Assembly: GCF_011440395.1 (NCBI RefSeq)
Contig: NZ_JAAOIX010000002.1
Coordinates: 310,001-374,000, forward strand
Direction of reading: 5' to 3'
DNA length: 64,000 nucleotides
From: Pseudomaricurvus alcaniphilus
GTDB lineage: Bacteria; Pseudomonadota; Gammaproteobacteria; Pseudomonadales; Cellvibrionaceae
Position 1 is the stretch's first letter. Each line of letters starts with the position of its first letter. Positions 9,813-19,530 of this stretch are shown piece after piece. A model generated the notes under the pieces. It was not told the origin of the DNA. It did no database searches and worked only from the letters and a program-made list of their open reading frames with translations. Both the position numbers and the translations under genes were made by a program.

Positions 9813-10469
9813 TCAGTCCGTCTCGGGGCGGATAATATCGAAGCGCTGCTTGTCTCTCTCGTACTTTTCAATGGTTTCCTGATAGAGCTGCTGGCGCTCG
9901 TCGGCCTGCTCCCGGGTATGGCGCAGCTCTTCTTCCAAACCGCTGATCGCCGCCAGAATCTGCTTCGGCACCTCCCGTCCGAGGCGCTCGCTGTCCGCCG
10001 CTTTCGCCTGCTGAGTCACAATTTGTGACTTTATATTACTGATATTGCTTTCGAGTATATTGATGCTGGTCTGGATTTGCGCCAACTTGCGCTGCTTGGC
10101 CGCCTCAATGTCGCGCAAACTACTGTAGCGCCGTAACAGCTCTTCGTCCCACTCCCGCTGCGCCTCAATCCTTGCCCGCTCGCGCTCGGCCGCCTCCGCC
10201 TCCTCCTCCGTCGGTGCCGGATCCACTATTTTCAGCACCACGCCGTGGGCGGAGACCACCTCGTAGCCTTTCTGGACATACTCCGGGGGAATCTGGTGAT
10301 TGATCACCTTTACGCCCTGATCGTTGATATAGCGATAATAGGTTTTCACTGGCGCCCGGTTGGCCGCCAGCGCCCACCCCGGCAACAGCAGCGCTGCAGC
10401 CAACAACAAGCCCGACAGCATGCGCCCGAGAACTGCTACCCGTGAGGGTCTGGTTTTTTTCAAATACAA
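9813..10469 (-). CDS. Exported DUF4124-like protein with C-terminal coiled coil
   Basis: Predicted periplasmic protein of unknown role. A signal peptide ([10 protein letters not shown] then [16 protein letters not shown]) is followed by a DUF4124-like beta segment ([21 protein letters not shown]) and a long charged coiled coil ([24 protein letters not shown] to the C-terminus). I chose TTG 10469 because AGGTGAG lies just upstream and it gives a basic signal-peptide n-region. Alternatives are ATG 10421, which lacks a ribosome site, and GTG 10529, which overlaps the pyrE stop codon. It lies directly behind pyrE and may be cotranscribed with it. Confidence 0.7.
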   Translation of the reverse strand: MYLKKTRPSRVAVLGRMLSGLLLAAALLLPGWALAANRAPVKTYYRYINDQGVKVINHQIPPEYVQKGYEVVSAHGVVLKIVDPAPTEEEAEAAERERARIEAQREWDEELLRRYSSLRDIEAAKQRKLAQIQTSINILESNISNIKSQIVTQQAKAADSERLGREVPKQILAAISGLEEELRHTREQADERQQLYQETIEKYERDKQRFDIIRPETD

Positions 10470-10525
10470 AATAGGCTCACCTGGTCTGTTACCCCCCGGA
10501 TCGACCAGAGGGCTAAATACACAAC

Positions 10526-11167
10526 TCACTCCCCATAGGTTAGTCGATAAGTACGAATTTTATCCACTAGCGCGGCATCCCATTGGCGCTCTTGCAGAAA
10601 AGTGATGATATGGTCCAGCTTGACGATACTGACCACCGGCACGCCAAAGTCACGCTCCACTTCCTGGATAGCGGACAATTCACCCTGCCCTCTTTCCTGG
10701 CGATTCAAGCCCACCAGCACTGCGGCCGGGGCGGCTCCCTCTGCCGCAATTATAGACATTACTTCACGCACTGCAGTTCCGGCCGTAATCACATCATCGA
10801 CAATCAACACCTTGCCCTGCAATGGCGCACCGACCAGGCTGCCACCCTCGCCGTGGTCCTTGGCTTCCTTGCGGTTGAAACAGTAGGGCACGTCGCGCTG
10901 GTGATGGTCAGCCAGCGCTACCGCCGTGGTGGCCGCCAGTGGTATGCCCTTGTAAGCAGGGCCAAACACCACATCATACTCGATACCGGCGGCCACCAGG
11001 GCGTCCGCATAAAAACGCCCCAGCGCCGCCAGGGCCGCACCGGTCTGGAATTGGCCGGCGTTAAAGAAGTAAGGGCTATTACGACCGGACTTGAGGGTAA
11101 ACTCACCAAAATTAAGTGCTTTATGGTCTATCGCCAACTGAATAAAGTCGCGCTGATACTGCTGCAT
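10526..11167 (-). CDS. pyrE: Orotate phosphoribosyltransferase
   Basis: Pyrimidine biosynthesis: joins orotate to PRPP giving orotidine 5'-phosphate, in the cytoplasm. The PRPP-binding motif [13 protein letters not shown], the loop [13 protein letters not shown] and the N-terminal [19 protein letters not shown] are all present. From ATG 11167 the protein is 213 residues, exactly the E. coli length; the upstream in-frame extension is unconserved. It diverges from crc with 229 bases between them, the arrangement known in Pseudomonas. Confidence 0.97.
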   Translation of the reverse strand: MQQYQRDFIQLAIDHKALNFGEFTLKSGRNSPYFFNAGQFQTGAALAALGRFYADALVAAGIEYDVVFGPAYKGIPLAATTAVALADHHQRDVPYCFNRKEAKDHGEGGSLVGAPLQGKVLIVDDVITAGTAVREVMSIIAAEGAAPAAVLVGLNRQERGQGELSAIQEVERDFGVPVVSIVKLDHIITFLQERQWDAALVDKIRTYRLTYGE

Positions 11168-11318
11168 AATGTAAAAACTCGATAATCTGACTGGGTTTAG
11201 GCACGAATTGTGAATGATACACAGCATGCATTCGAGCTGCCAGAGCCGGCCGCAAGAGGCCAAAGAGAGCGGCAATCAATTAAAAATACCACCAAGCTGT
11301 TGATTTTCTGGAAAAATA

Positions 11319-11334
11319 ATCGCTTAAAAGCGAT
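11319..11334. promoter_or_regulatory. Palindrome in the pyrE/crc divergent promoter region
   Basis: ATCGCTTAAAAGCGAT is a near-perfect 16-bp palindrome (7-bp arms) about 60 bases upstream of crc, inside the 229-base region shared by the divergent pyrE and crc genes. It may be an operator or simply AT-rich promoter sequence; no binding protein can be named. Confidence 0.3.
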
Positions 11335-11396
11335 ATTCAGTAACAAAATCGGGTAAAGCTCGGGTATTATTAGCGCCTGTTTATCAAGGGACCATC

Positions 11397-12167
11397 ATGC
11401 GAATCATCAGTCTTAGTGTCGACGGCATACACCAGGCAGCCCAACGCGGTCTTTACGACTGGCTGGCCGAGCAGGACGCCGACATCATTTGCCTTCAGGA
11501 TCTGCGCGCCCTGGAATACGAGCTGGACGGCGACCCCTTCCAACTGGATGGCTATTTTGCCTACTTTTTCGACTCCGGCGAGCGCCACTACAACGGTGTG
11601 GCCATCTACACCCGCAAGCAACCCAAGGCCCTGATTTTCGGCCTCGGCTTCAGCAGCGGCGTGGATATGGAAGGTCGCTACCTGCAGGCGGACTTTGAGC
11701 AAATCAGTATCGGCTCACTGCTGGCGCCGTCCGCCACCTCGGAAACCGAATCCCAGGAAGTGAAGATCAAGTTCTTCGAAGATTTCCAGGCGCACCTGAC
11801 CAAGATCACCCGCAAGCGGCGCGAATTTATTTTTTGCGGCAACTGGGCTATGGCCCACAAGCGTATCGATGTGCAGAACTGGCAGAACAATGACAGCAAT
11901 TCCGGCTTTTTGCCCCACGAGCAACAGTGGATGAACCAGCTCTTCACCCAGGTCGGTTACGCCGATGCCTTCCGCATCAGCAATACCGATACCGATGAGT
12001 TCACCTGGTGGCCCAGCGGCGAAGTGGGCGAAGGGGATGGTTGGCGCACCGACTACCAGGTTATTTCCGAGAGTCTGGCGGGGCGGGTGGAATACGCTAC
12101 TACCTACAAGACCAAGCACTTCTCCAGTCACCTGCCGCTGATTATCGACTACGACCTGGAAGTTTAG
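11397..12167 (+). CDS. crc: Catabolite repression control protein Crc
   Basis: Partner of Hfq in translational repression of catabolic mRNAs in Pseudomonas-type bacteria. The protein has the exonuclease III (EEP) fold but departs from nuclease active sites: the metal-binding LQE is LQD (CLQDLRALE) and the GDxN loop is CGNWAMAHKR, as in Crc. Further Crc-like segments are MRIISLSVDGI, FQLDGYFAYF, KRREFIFCGN and a C-terminal HLPLIIDYDLEV. At 256 residues it is near the P. aeruginosa length. It is divergent from pyrE as in Pseudomonas and is followed by a strong terminator. It could govern carbon hierarchy for the alkyl-sulfatase cluster downstream; that link is inference. Confidence 0.9.
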   Translation: MRIISLSVDGIHQAAQRGLYDWLAEQDADIICLQDLRALEYELDGDPFQLDGYFAYFFDSGERHYNGVAIYTRKQPKALIFGLGFSSGVDMEGRYLQADFEQISIGSLLAPSATSETESQEVKIKFFEDFQAHLTKITRKRREFIFCGNWAMAHKRIDVQNWQNNDSNSGFLPHEQQWMNQLFTQVGYADAFRISNTDTDEFTWWPSGEVGEGDGWRTDYQVISESLAGRVEYATTYKTKHFSSHLPLIIDYDLEV

Positions 12168-12210
12168 TCAACCAGGGCGTCCCTGGAAGCCTCGCTAAAA
12201 ATACCTGGCC

Positions 12211-12246
12211 ACAAAAAAGCCGCATGCAATGATGCGGCTTTTTTGT
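12211..12246 (+). terminator. Rho-independent terminator after crc
   Basis: A perfect 15-bp stem, ACAAAAAAGCCGCAT (12211-12225) with its complement at 12232-12246, has a 6-base loop and a T-rich 3' side. It starts 43 bases after the crc stop. The A-rich left arm means it could also work in reverse for the convergent cytochrome gene. Confidence 0.88.
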
Positions 12247-12361
12247 GTTTCTGGTCGGGCTGGCATTCCAACCCCTGGGCTATACGCCGAGGCGCAGAGG
12301 CCGGGCGGCCCCCACGCCCGCCAGCAGTCAGTCTGGCCGAGCTGTAACCGTCAGAGCGCGC

Positions 12362-12787
12362 TTATTTCGACCCCTCGACCATATGGTCTACCGCGGCCTT
12401 GATTTCATCGTCAGAGCAATCCATGCACAGACCCATGGCGGGCATGCCATTAAAACCGCCAATGGCATGGGTGTAGAGCGTCTCTATACCCTTGCCGATA
12501 CGCGGGGCCCAAGCCGCCGCATCACCCATCTTGGGGGCGCCGGCCGCACCACTGGCATGGCAGGTAAAGCATTTGGTGTCATACACCTCGGTGCCCGAGC
12601 GCGGCTCCGCCGGACCGGCGGCCACCGGCGCAGCGGCACAGTCATCACCGGACATGCACAGATCGCCAACCGGCTGCAAGCGCGCTTTCATTTCCTCGGT
12701 CATGCCGGCACCGACGCTGGTAAATGAAAACATCATTGTGAGACCGGCGACGGCCAGCAGGCTAATTGTCTTGTTTAGATGACGCAC
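12362..12787 (-). CDS. Cytochrome c5 family protein
   Basis: Periplasmic monohaem electron carrier. A signal peptide (MRHLNKTISLLAVAGLTMMF) is followed by an Ala-rich spacer and the haem-binding site CFTCH at residues 73-77. The distal Met is in GGFNGMPAM (M115 by family comparison), and the CMDC motif just after (C121, C124) is the disulfide characteristic of cytochrome c5. C44 and C50 in the spacer could form a second disulfide. The domain order fits the type found as a single-domain c5 in marine gammaproteobacteria. It probably feeds electrons to a terminal oxidase, but no partner gene is nearby. Confidence 0.9.
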   Translation of the reverse strand: MRHLNKTISLLAVAGLTMMFSFTSVGAGMTEEMKARLQPVGDLCMSGDDCAAAPVAAGPAEPRSGTEVYDTKCFTCHASGAAGAPKMGDAAAWAPRIGKGIETLYTHAIGGFNGMPAMGLCMDCSDDEIKAAVDHMVEGSK

Positions 12788-12947
12788 AGTATTAAGTCCT
12801 CTCCATTAACAGCCTGGCGCGGTTGGCCAGAGACGCGGCATTATAGCCAAAAACTCCTGCCGGGGAAAAACCTTAATTACGTTGCGGAATTAACCCTGCC
12901 CAGGGCAGCGGCCAAACTGGCAGCAGCGACTCGAATTCAGCAGGGGT

Positions 12948-13556
12948 TTAGCTGAGCAAGGGAACGAAGGAAAAGCCCGGATACTCGTCGCTTGCCAGGC
13001 CTGTCGCTGTCTTCTCAATGCGGTAAATTGAGTGTTGAACCGGGATGACCATCACCCCGCCCTCAGCCAGCTGCTCAACCAGCTCAGCGGGCAGTTGGGT
13101 GGCGGCCGCCGACACCAGGATACAATCGTAGGGCTGGCGCTGGGGATAACCCATTTGTTCCGGGGTGTGCTCAATGCAGGCATTATCAATGGCGGCCGCA
13201 TTGATGCGCTGCCGGGCCCGGCCAGCCAGTTCAGCGACCCGTTCGGTACCGATAACCTGGCCAGTGGCACCGACAATATGCGCCAGCAACACCGTGGTCC
13301 AGCCACTGCCGCAGCCCACATCGAGAATACGCTGCCCGGCCCGGGGCTGTAGCAACTCCAACATAAAGGCCACGGTGTAGGGTTGTGAATTGGTCTGGCC
13401 ATGGCCGATCGGCAGCGGGTGGTCCTCACCGGCAAACTCCACCACATCGGCCGGCAGAAACTTATCCCGGCGCATCGCCCGAAACGCTGCAATGATGGCG
13501 GGGGTAGACAAAACCTGGCGCTGCTCCAGCTGCTGCACCAGTTCGAGATAGTCCAT
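12948..13556 (-). CDS. Protein-L-isoaspartate O-methyltransferase family protein (Pcm-like)
   Basis: SAM-dependent methyltransferase of the Pcm fold, which repairs isoaspartyl residues in aged proteins. The SAM motif LDVGCGSGWTTVLLA is preceded by the Pcm-type LPIGHGQTNSQPYTVAFMLE, which forms the substrate side (the canonical form is ...GQTISQP...). At 202 residues it is slightly shorter than E. coli Pcm (208). The absence of the usual surE-pcm-nlpD-rpoS context means it may be a divergent paralogue rather than the main repair enzyme. It lies 23 bases downstream of the araC-type gene on the same strand. Confidence 0.8.
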   Translation of the reverse strand: MDYLELVQQLEQRQVLSTPAIIAAFRAMRRDKFLPADVVEFAGEDHPLPIGHGQTNSQPYTVAFMLELLQPRAGQRILDVGCGSGWTTVLLAHIVGATGQVIGTERVAELAGRARQRINAAAIDNACIEHTPEQMGYPQRQPYDCILVSAAATQLPAELVEQLAEGGVMVIPVQHSIYRIEKTATGLASDEYPGFSFVPLLS

Positions 13557-13579
13557 CGCGCACCTCCAGTTGGGCCAGC

Positions 13580-14668
13580 CTAACCCGCCAGGCTTTGCTC
13601 CCGATATTTCTGCGGCGTGGTATTGGTCCAGCGGCGAAAACTGCGGGAAAAATTACTCTGATCGGAAAAACCCAGCAGATAGGCGATTTCGATAATAGGA
13701 ATCTTCTTTTGGGCAATGTACTTTAGTGCCATCTTGTGCCGACACTCATCCAGCAACTCACTGTAGGTAGTGCCCTCCTGGCCCAGCTTGCGCTGCATAC
13801 TGCGCACGCTGACGCCCAATTCTTTCGCCGCGTGGGCCTGGTCCGTCTCCCCCAAAGCCAGGTGCTGCAGGATATAAGCCTTGACCTTCGTCGACAGCTG
13901 ATCGGCGCGAAAACTGGAGAGGTACTGCTCGCCCCACTCATCGATGACCCGGGCCAGCTCCGGGTTGGCAAACAGCAGCGGTTGGTCGAGCACATCCGCG
14001 CTAAAGCGAAGCCGGGTAACGGGTTGACCAAACGTCACCGGGCAGCGGAAATAAGCCTCGAATGGCGCGCTGTCCAGCGACTTCTCATGTTCGAACTCCA
14101 CCGCCAGTGGGGCGAGGCTGTCAATGGCATTGCGGAACAGTGCCACCAAAGTGATACAAAAGGCCTCCATGGCTTCATCCGCCACCGGCCGATTACCCTC
14201 CGGTATCACATACACCAGGTCCACCGACTGCGGCTGCAGCTCCAGGCTGAGGATGGCCGCATCCGAAGTGAGCTGGTAATACTTGACGCAGCGCTGCAGG
14301 GCATCCTTGACGCTCCGGCTGGAGGCCATGGCAACACCCATGGCGCTGTACATGGAGGGCTGGAACACGGGCGCCAGGCGCAAGGCAAAATAGGGGTCGC
14401 CAGTGCGCTCCACCGCCAGCGCCCAGACTTTGGCCATATCCGCCACCAACAAGCGCTCCTGGGGCGAGCTGACACTGTCGAGATCGATGCCCGCATCCAG
14501 GAACAGCTGCTTGCCGTCCACTGCCGCCCGATCCAGCACCTGGGCGATCAACAGCGCCCAACTGACGATCGTAGTGGGCTTGCTCTTTAACAACTTGGCT
14601 TCGGACAACGCGGCGGGCTCCCTGTTACTGGCGCTTGGATGCAAAACACTCGTCTTTTGGGAGCTCAT
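13580..14668 (-). CDS. AraC-family transcriptional regulator (arabinose-binding-domain type)
   Basis: DNA-binding regulator with an N-terminal ligand-sensing domain of the AraC arabinose-binding-like group used by OruR/ArgR-type regulators (residues about 45-225). Two C-terminal helix-turn-helix units follow: AKELGVSVRSMQRKLGQEG and the signature IIEIAYLLGFSDQSNFSRSFRRWTNTTPQKYRE. It is divergent from the alkyl-sulfatase operon with 131 bases between the genes, so it is the likely local activator. The inducer could be an alkyl sulfate or a long-chain alcohol; that is inference. The Pcm-like gene lies immediately downstream. Confidence 0.88.
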   Translation of the reverse strand: MSSQKTSVLHPSASNREPAALSEAKLLKSKPTTIVSWALLIAQVLDRAAVDGKQLFLDAGIDLDSVSSPQERLLVADMAKVWALAVERTGDPYFALRLAPVFQPSMYSAMGVAMASSRSVKDALQRCVKYYQLTSDAAILSLELQPQSVDLVYVIPEGNRPVADEAMEAFCITLVALFRNAIDSLAPLAVEFEHEKSLDSAPFEAYFRCPVTFGQPVTRLRFSADVLDQPLLFANPELARVIDEWGEQYLSSFRADQLSTKVKAYILQHLALGETDQAHAAKELGVSVRSMQRKLGQEGTTYSELLDECRHKMALKYIAQKKIPIIEIAYLLGFSDQSNFSRSFRRWTNTTPQKYREQSLAG

Positions 14669-14799
14669 GGTAACAGAAAAGTTGACCCGCAGAAGACTGC
14701 CGCTGGCGCCTCCAGACCACAGTCAGGCGGAATCAGACCGGACGCCCTGCCCCCCCGCTCGCTATGGTTGCAAGCTGGAGATACTACAAGGGCTTCACC

Positions 14800-16791
14800 A
14801 TGAATAACATCACCAGACTGCTGGGCACACTGACCATTACGCTCCTCGTCGCCTGCGGCCAGAGCCAGCTACCGACCACAGCTGACCAATTTGGCTTCAG
14901 CCCGCCCTCGGCGCACACCATCGCCAGCAACCAGCGGGCCGGCAGCGCCCTGCCCCCAGACCACGCCGACGAAGCTGTCGATGCTCGCCGCGGCCTGCTC
15001 GCCACCCCGCCACCAGAGCAGGTGCACGCGGCCGATGGCCGGGTAATCTGGGACATAAGCGCCTACGACTTTATCGACGGAGAGGCCCCCGCCAGCGTCA
15101 ACCCTAGCCTCTGGCGGCAGGAAAAACTCAACAACATTCACGGCCTGTTTAAAGTGACTGATCGCGTTTACCAACTGCGCGGCTTTGACCTGGCCAATAT
15201 GACCATTATCGAGGGGGACAGCGGCTGGATCATCGTCGACACCCTCACTTCGGCGGAGACTGCAGCCGCGGCGCTGGCGTTTGCCCGCCAGCAGCTGGGA
15301 GAGCAGCCCATCCGCGCCATCATTTTTACCCACTCCCACATGGATCATTTCGGCGGCGCGCTGGGTATCACCGACGCCGCGCAGGTGGCCGCAGAAGGTA
15401 TCGAAGTCGTCGCTCCGGCCGGCTTTATGGCCGAAGCCACCCGTGAGAACGTCATGGCGGGCATCGCCATGGCCCGACGCTCGGCGCTGATGTACGGCCT
15501 CAACCTGCCACGCTCGGCCCAGGCCCAGGTGGGCAGCGGACTGGGCAAGACTCCGGCTCTCGGCTCGCTGGGTATATTGGCGCCCACCCAAACGGTCGAC
15601 AGCAGCGGTACCCGGCTGACCATCGACGGGGTTGAATTTGTGTTCCAGATGGTGTCCGGCAGCGAGGCACCCGCCGAGTTCATCTTCTACCTGCCGCAAC
15701 TGAAAGTGGCCATGGGGGCCGAACTGGTGTCGCAGAATATGCACAATCTCTACTCCCTGCGCGGCGCCAGTATTCGCGATGCGGTCAAGTGGAGCCAGTG
15801 CATTGATAGCGCCATCAACCTGTTCGCGTCGGCGGAGGTGCTGGTCAACGGCCATCACTGGCCGGTGTGGGGCAGGGCTGAAATCCGCGAGTTCCTGGAA
15901 CTGCAGCGCGACTTGTATCGCTACATCCACGACCAATCCGTGCGCCTGCTAAACCAGGGCCTGACCGGGGCCGAGATTGCCGAACAACTGCAGCTGCCGA
16001 AGACCCTGGCCAGCAGCTGGGCCAATCGCGGTTACTACGGTTCCCTGAGCCATAACGCCAAGGCGGTTTACCAGCAGTATATGGGCTGGTTCGACGCCAA
16101 CCCCGCCCACCTCAACCCCTTGCCTCCGGTGTCAGCGGCGCGCAAATACGTGCAACTGGCGGGCGGCGAAGCGGCGCTGCTGGCCACCGGCCAGGAGGCC
16201 TACAGGGACGGCGAATACCGCTGGGCCGCTGAGCTACTCAACCACCTGGTGTTTGCCAACCCCGAGCACAGCGCCGCGCGCGAGTGGCTGGCTCGCAGCT
16301 ACGACCAGCTGGGCTACCAGGCCGAGTCGGGGCCCTGGCGCAATTTCTACCTCAGTGCTGCCGCCGAGCTGCGCTTTGGCCCACCCCGGCAGGGCGTGGA
16401 TAGCGCCGCCTTGCAGAAGATCATGGCCAACACCGAGCTCGAAGATATTTTTGCCGCCCTCGCAGTACGTCTCAACGGCCCTGCCGCCGAGGATAAAAAA
16501 CTGTCTTTGCTGCTCGACTTTAGCGACAGCAAGCAGCGCTTCGCGCTACAGGTGAGCAACTCAGTACTGCACTACCGGCAACTGGATCCGGCGCCGGCGC
16601 CACCACCCGAGAGCGACGTCAGCCTGCGCCTCACCCGCCCGCTGTTTAACCGCATGATCACCGGTAGCGCCGGCATACGCGAATTGTTGCTGTCCGATGA
16701 GTTGCAGGTAGACGGCAACCCCCTCGTCCTGGTCACCTTTTTCGGCTTGCTGGATCGGCCCGACGGTCGCTTCAACCTGGTTACCCCCTAA
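14800..16791 (+). CDS. Alkyl sulfatase lipoprotein (SdsA1-like metallo-beta-lactamase fold)
   Basis: Predicted zinc hydrolase that cleaves alkyl sulfate esters such as SDS to a primary alcohol and sulfate. The signal peptide ends with lipobox LVAC (C19), so it is membrane-anchored and periplasmic or outer-membrane. The metal motif THSHMDHFGG starts at residue 177, with later ligand candidates AMGAELVSQNMHN and NGHHWPVWG. A dimerisation domain (about 380-530) and a C-terminal SCP2-like domain (about 540-663) complete the family layout at usual length. The ATG at 14800 has AAGGG upstream. It is first in a seven-gene operon with alcohol and aldehyde dehydrogenases, which supports release of a fatty alcohol. 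Confidence 0.9.
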   Translation: MNNITRLLGTLTITLLVACGQSQLPTTADQFGFSPPSAHTIASNQRAGSALPPDHADEAVDARRGLLATPPPEQVHAADGRVIWDISAYDFIDGEAPASVNPSLWRQEKLNNIHGLFKVTDRVYQLRGFDLANMTIIEGDSGWIIVDTLTSAETAAAALAFARQQLGEQPIRAIIFTHSHMDHFGGALGITDAAQVAAEGIEVVAPAGFMAEATRENVMAGIAMARRSALMYGLNLPRSAQAQVGSGLGKTPALGSLGILAPTQTVDSSGTRLTIDGVEFVFQMVSGSEAPAEFIFYLPQLKVAMGAELVSQNMHNLYSLRGASIRDAVKWSQCIDSAINLFASAEVLVNGHHWPVWGRAEIREFLELQRDLYRYIHDQSVRLLNQGLTGAEIAEQLQLPKTLASSWANRGYYGSLSHNAKAVYQQYMGWFDANPAHLNPLPPVSAARKYVQLAGGEAALLATGQEAYRDGEYRWAAELLNHLVFANPEHSAAREWLARSYDQLGYQAESGPWRNFYLSAAAELRFGPPRQGVDSAALQKIMANTELEDIFAALAVRLNGPAAEDKKLSLLLDFSDSKQRFALQVSNSVLHYRQLDPAPAPPPESDVSLRLTRPLFNRMITGSAGIRELLLSDELQVDGNPLVLVTFFGLLDRPDGRFNLVTP

Positions 16792-16813
16792 ACCTGCAGA
16801 GAGAGAAGACACG

Positions 16814-18115
16814 ATGTCGCCCCACTCCAACAATTTACTATTCGCCCTCAAGGTGCCCCTCTACAAGACCATCGCCCTGGGCCTGAAACTGGTCACCCGG
16901 CTGGTCCCGCAACCTGCACCACTGCTCTACTGTGGTCGGGATTCGGTCTTGCAGCTGGCGCAATTTATCGCCGCGGCCGACAGCCGCAAGGTGTTACTGG
17001 TCACCGATGCGGACATCCTGCGCCTGGGCCTGGCGCAGCCACTGCGCGCAGAGCTGCAGCGTCAGGGCATTGAGGTGACACTGTTTAGCGACATTACCCC
17101 GGATCCGCTGGACCGGGTTATCCAGGCCGGTATCGATGTGTTGCAACGGAGCGGTTGCGACGCAGTGATCGGTTTTGGCGGCGGCTCATCACTGGATGCG
17201 GCCAAGCTGATTGCCAGCCTCGGCCGGGGCCGGCAAAGCCTGCAACAGGCCGTCGGCGTGCTGAAAATTCGCCGCTCCGGCCTGCCCCTCTACCTGGTAC
17301 CTACCACTGCCGGCACCGGCTCGGAAGTGACCATTGCCGCAGTCATGAGTGATTGCCGCACCAGGCAAAAGCAAGTGGTGGTGGACCCCAAACTGCTGCC
17401 CATCGCCGTGGCCCTGGACCCGCTGCTCATGCAGGGGCTGCCCGCCAGCATCACCGCCGCCACCGGCATCGACGCCCTGACCCACGCAGTGGAAGCCTAC
17501 CTGTCGCGCAACGCCAGTGCGGCCACCGATCGACTGGCACTCATGGCGGTGCGGCTGATTTTCGCCAACCTGCCGCGGGCCTACCGCGACGGCAGCGACC
17601 TGCAGGCGCGGGAGGCCATGGCCATCGCCTCCTGCTACGCCGGCCTGGCCTTCAGCAAGGCCGGACTCGGCTATGTGCACGGCATCTCGCACCAGCTCGG
17701 TGCCCGCTACCACGTGCCCCACGGTCTCGCCAACGCGCTGATACTGCCCTTGGTGCTGGAGCATTGCCGCCACGCCTGCCAACCGCGCCTGCAAGCACTG
17801 GCCGCGGCGGCCACAGCGGGTTATGGTCGAGTCAAGCCCAATGGGACGGAAAACCGAAGTACTGCGCAGCAAAATACGGGCTCATCATCCGCAACCTCTT
17901 TCACCACTGCGGTCCGCCAACTGCTCGGTGAACTCGAGTTACCTTCGACCCTGCAACCACTGCGCCGCGAAGACATCCCCCAGCTGGCCCGGGATGCCCT
18001 CAAGGAATCCCACTACCTGCACCCGGTGCCGGTGTATATGGATTTCCCCCAGTGCTGTGCGCTGATCGAAAAGTTGCTCCCGCGGCAAGCCGCTGCAGAA
18101 GGCGCCACCCCATGA
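16814..18115 (+). CDS. Iron-containing alcohol dehydrogenase
   Basis: NAD(P)-dependent group III alcohol dehydrogenase, probably oxidising the alcohol released by the adjacent sulfatase. The Rossmann side carries FGGGSSLDAAKL. The metal-binding half has TGIDALTHAVEAYLSR and GYVHGISHQLGARYHVPHGLANA, which supply the Asp/His ligands. PTTAGTGSEVT is the family signature. The protein is 433 residues, longer than most (about 385) because of an N-terminal extension (LFALKVPLYKTIALGLKLVTRLVP) and a Ser/Thr/Asn-rich insert near residue 340. It starts 22 bases after the sulfatase, and its stop overlaps the next start (ATGA). Confidence 0.92.
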   Translation: MSPHSNNLLFALKVPLYKTIALGLKLVTRLVPQPAPLLYCGRDSVLQLAQFIAAADSRKVLLVTDADILRLGLAQPLRAELQRQGIEVTLFSDITPDPLDRVIQAGIDVLQRSGCDAVIGFGGGSSLDAAKLIASLGRGRQSLQQAVGVLKIRRSGLPLYLVPTTAGTGSEVTIAAVMSDCRTRQKQVVVDPKLLPIAVALDPLLMQGLPASITAATGIDALTHAVEAYLSRNASAATDRLALMAVRLIFANLPRAYRDGSDLQAREAMAIASCYAGLAFSKAGLGYVHGISHQLGARYHVPHGLANALILPLVLEHCRHACQPRLQALAAAATAGYGRVKPNGTENRSTAQQNTGSSSATSFTTAVRQLLGELELPSTLQPLRREDIPQLARDALKESHYLHPVPVYMDFPQCCALIEKLLPRQAAAEGATP

Positions 18116-19530
18116 GCCATAACGCCAGGATTGCGCTGCTCGATGCCGGCTTTCTGGCCAGCGAAACCCGGGATAACCCCAAGCATGTGGGCGGCCTGCT
18201 GATCTTCAAACCCGGACTAAAAAAAGCGAGCCTGTGCGCCAGCGCCCTCTACCAGGCCTATCGAGTCTATGACCGGCCAGCCGAACCGTTCAATCTGATT
18301 CCAATACTGAACCTGGGTGGCGGCCTGCGCTGGCAAGAGACTCCGAACTTCGCACTGCAGCAACACCTGTTTTATCACCCGGCGCCGGCGACTCCGCTGA
18401 CCCATGAACAACTCTTGCAACAGGTTGCAGACCTGCACACCCCGCGACTGGAGCGCGACCGGCCGCTGTGGGAATACCACATCATCGACGGTCTGGCCGA
18501 GCGCGGCTTCGCCATCTATTGCCGCGTCCACCACGCCTACGCCGACGGCGTCACCATTACCCGCTGGCTGAGCCAAAGCCTGGGCCCTGAGCGCTCGAGC
18601 CGGCTGCCCCCGCCCCTGTGGAGCAGCGCCAACCTGGGAAGTGCAACCACCAGTGCAGTGGCCGGGGGGAGCAAACCGGATAAACTGAACAAGCGGCAGC
18701 AGCTCGCGCGCCCCCTCGGCCGCGTGCGCCAGGCACTCCACACCGCAACCGGACTCAGTAAAATCGGCCTGCAGTGGGGCCTTGAAAAAGCCGGGCTCAC
18801 CCAACAGGCCATCTGCGTGCCCTTTGCCGCAGCGCAAATGCCGCCACTTACCGGCCAGGTCAGCGCCGGGCGCCAGCTGGTCACCGCAGCCATGCCAATG
18901 GCGCGCATCAACGACATTCGCGCCGCCACCCGCAGCACCCTCAACCATGTGGCGCTGACCTGTGTGGATATTGCCCTGCACCGCTACCTCAAGCAGCTGG
19001 GCACTGATTTTGACCAGCCCCTGACCGTCCAGATGCCCGTCAGCCTGCGCGCCAGCGACGACACCTCCAGCGGCAATAAGATCGCCATGGTGCTGGTGGA
19101 GCTGGGCAGCGCCGAGCAGGACCCCTATCGCCGGCTGCAGGATATCGGCTACTCCCTGCGCAACCTGCGGCGCCAGCTCGACCAGGTGCCGGCTGGGGCC
19201 ATCACTACCCACTCGCTGGTCGCCAACTTGTGCGCCCAGGTGGTGGAAAACCTGCACCTCAGCAAGCACCTGCCGCCGCTGGGACATACCCTGGTATCCA
19301 ACGTGCCGGGGCCCCATAACACGCTCTTCCTAGGCAGCGCCGAATTGCAGCACATGTACCCGGTCAGCACCCTTGCGGCTGGCAACTGCCTCAATATCAC
19401 CCTGTTCAGTTACGCCGGCACGCTGTACGCAGGGATGGTGGCAACCACAGACCTCCCTGAGCTAGCGGACCTGGGCCGCTATATTGAGGAGGCCTCGCAC
19501 ACTCTGGGCGCGGCGGTAGCGGGCGATTAG
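18112..19530 (+). CDS. Wax ester synthase / diacylglycerol acyltransferase (WS/DGAT) family protein
   Basis: Transfers acyl groups from acyl-CoA to long-chain alcohols (wax ester) or diacylglycerol (triacylglycerol) at the inner membrane. The catalytic motif HHAYADG is at residues 140-146, with the PLW motif (RDRPLWEYHIIDGL) before it and the C-terminal NVPGP signature (VSNVPGPHNTLFLG). At 472 residues it has normal length. ATG 18112 overlaps the alcohol dehydrogenase stop by four bases, showing translational coupling; an in-frame start upstream would lie inside that gene. In this operon it could store alcohol and fatty acid derived from alkyl sulfates. Confidence 0.93.
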   Translation: MSHNARIALLDAGFLASETRDNPKHVGGLLIFKPGLKKASLCASALYQAYRVYDRPAEPFNLIPILNLGGGLRWQETPNFALQQHLFYHPAPATPLTHEQLLQQVADLHTPRLERDRPLWEYHIIDGLAERGFAIYCRVHHAYADGVTITRWLSQSLGPERSSRLPPPLWSSANLGSATTSAVAGGSKPDKLNKRQQLARPLGRVRQALHTATGLSKIGLQWGLEKAGLTQQAICVPFAAAQMPPLTGQVSAGRQLVTAAMPMARINDIRAATRSTLNHVALTCVDIALHRYLKQLGTDFDQPLTVQMPVSLRASDDTSSGNKIAMVLVELGSAEQDPYRRLQDIGYSLRNLRRQLDQVPAGAITTHSLVANLCAQVVENLHLSKHLPPLGHTLVSNVPGPHNTLFLGSAELQHMYPVSTLAAGNCLNITLFSYAGTLYAGMVATTDLPELADLGRYIEEASHTLGAAVAGD

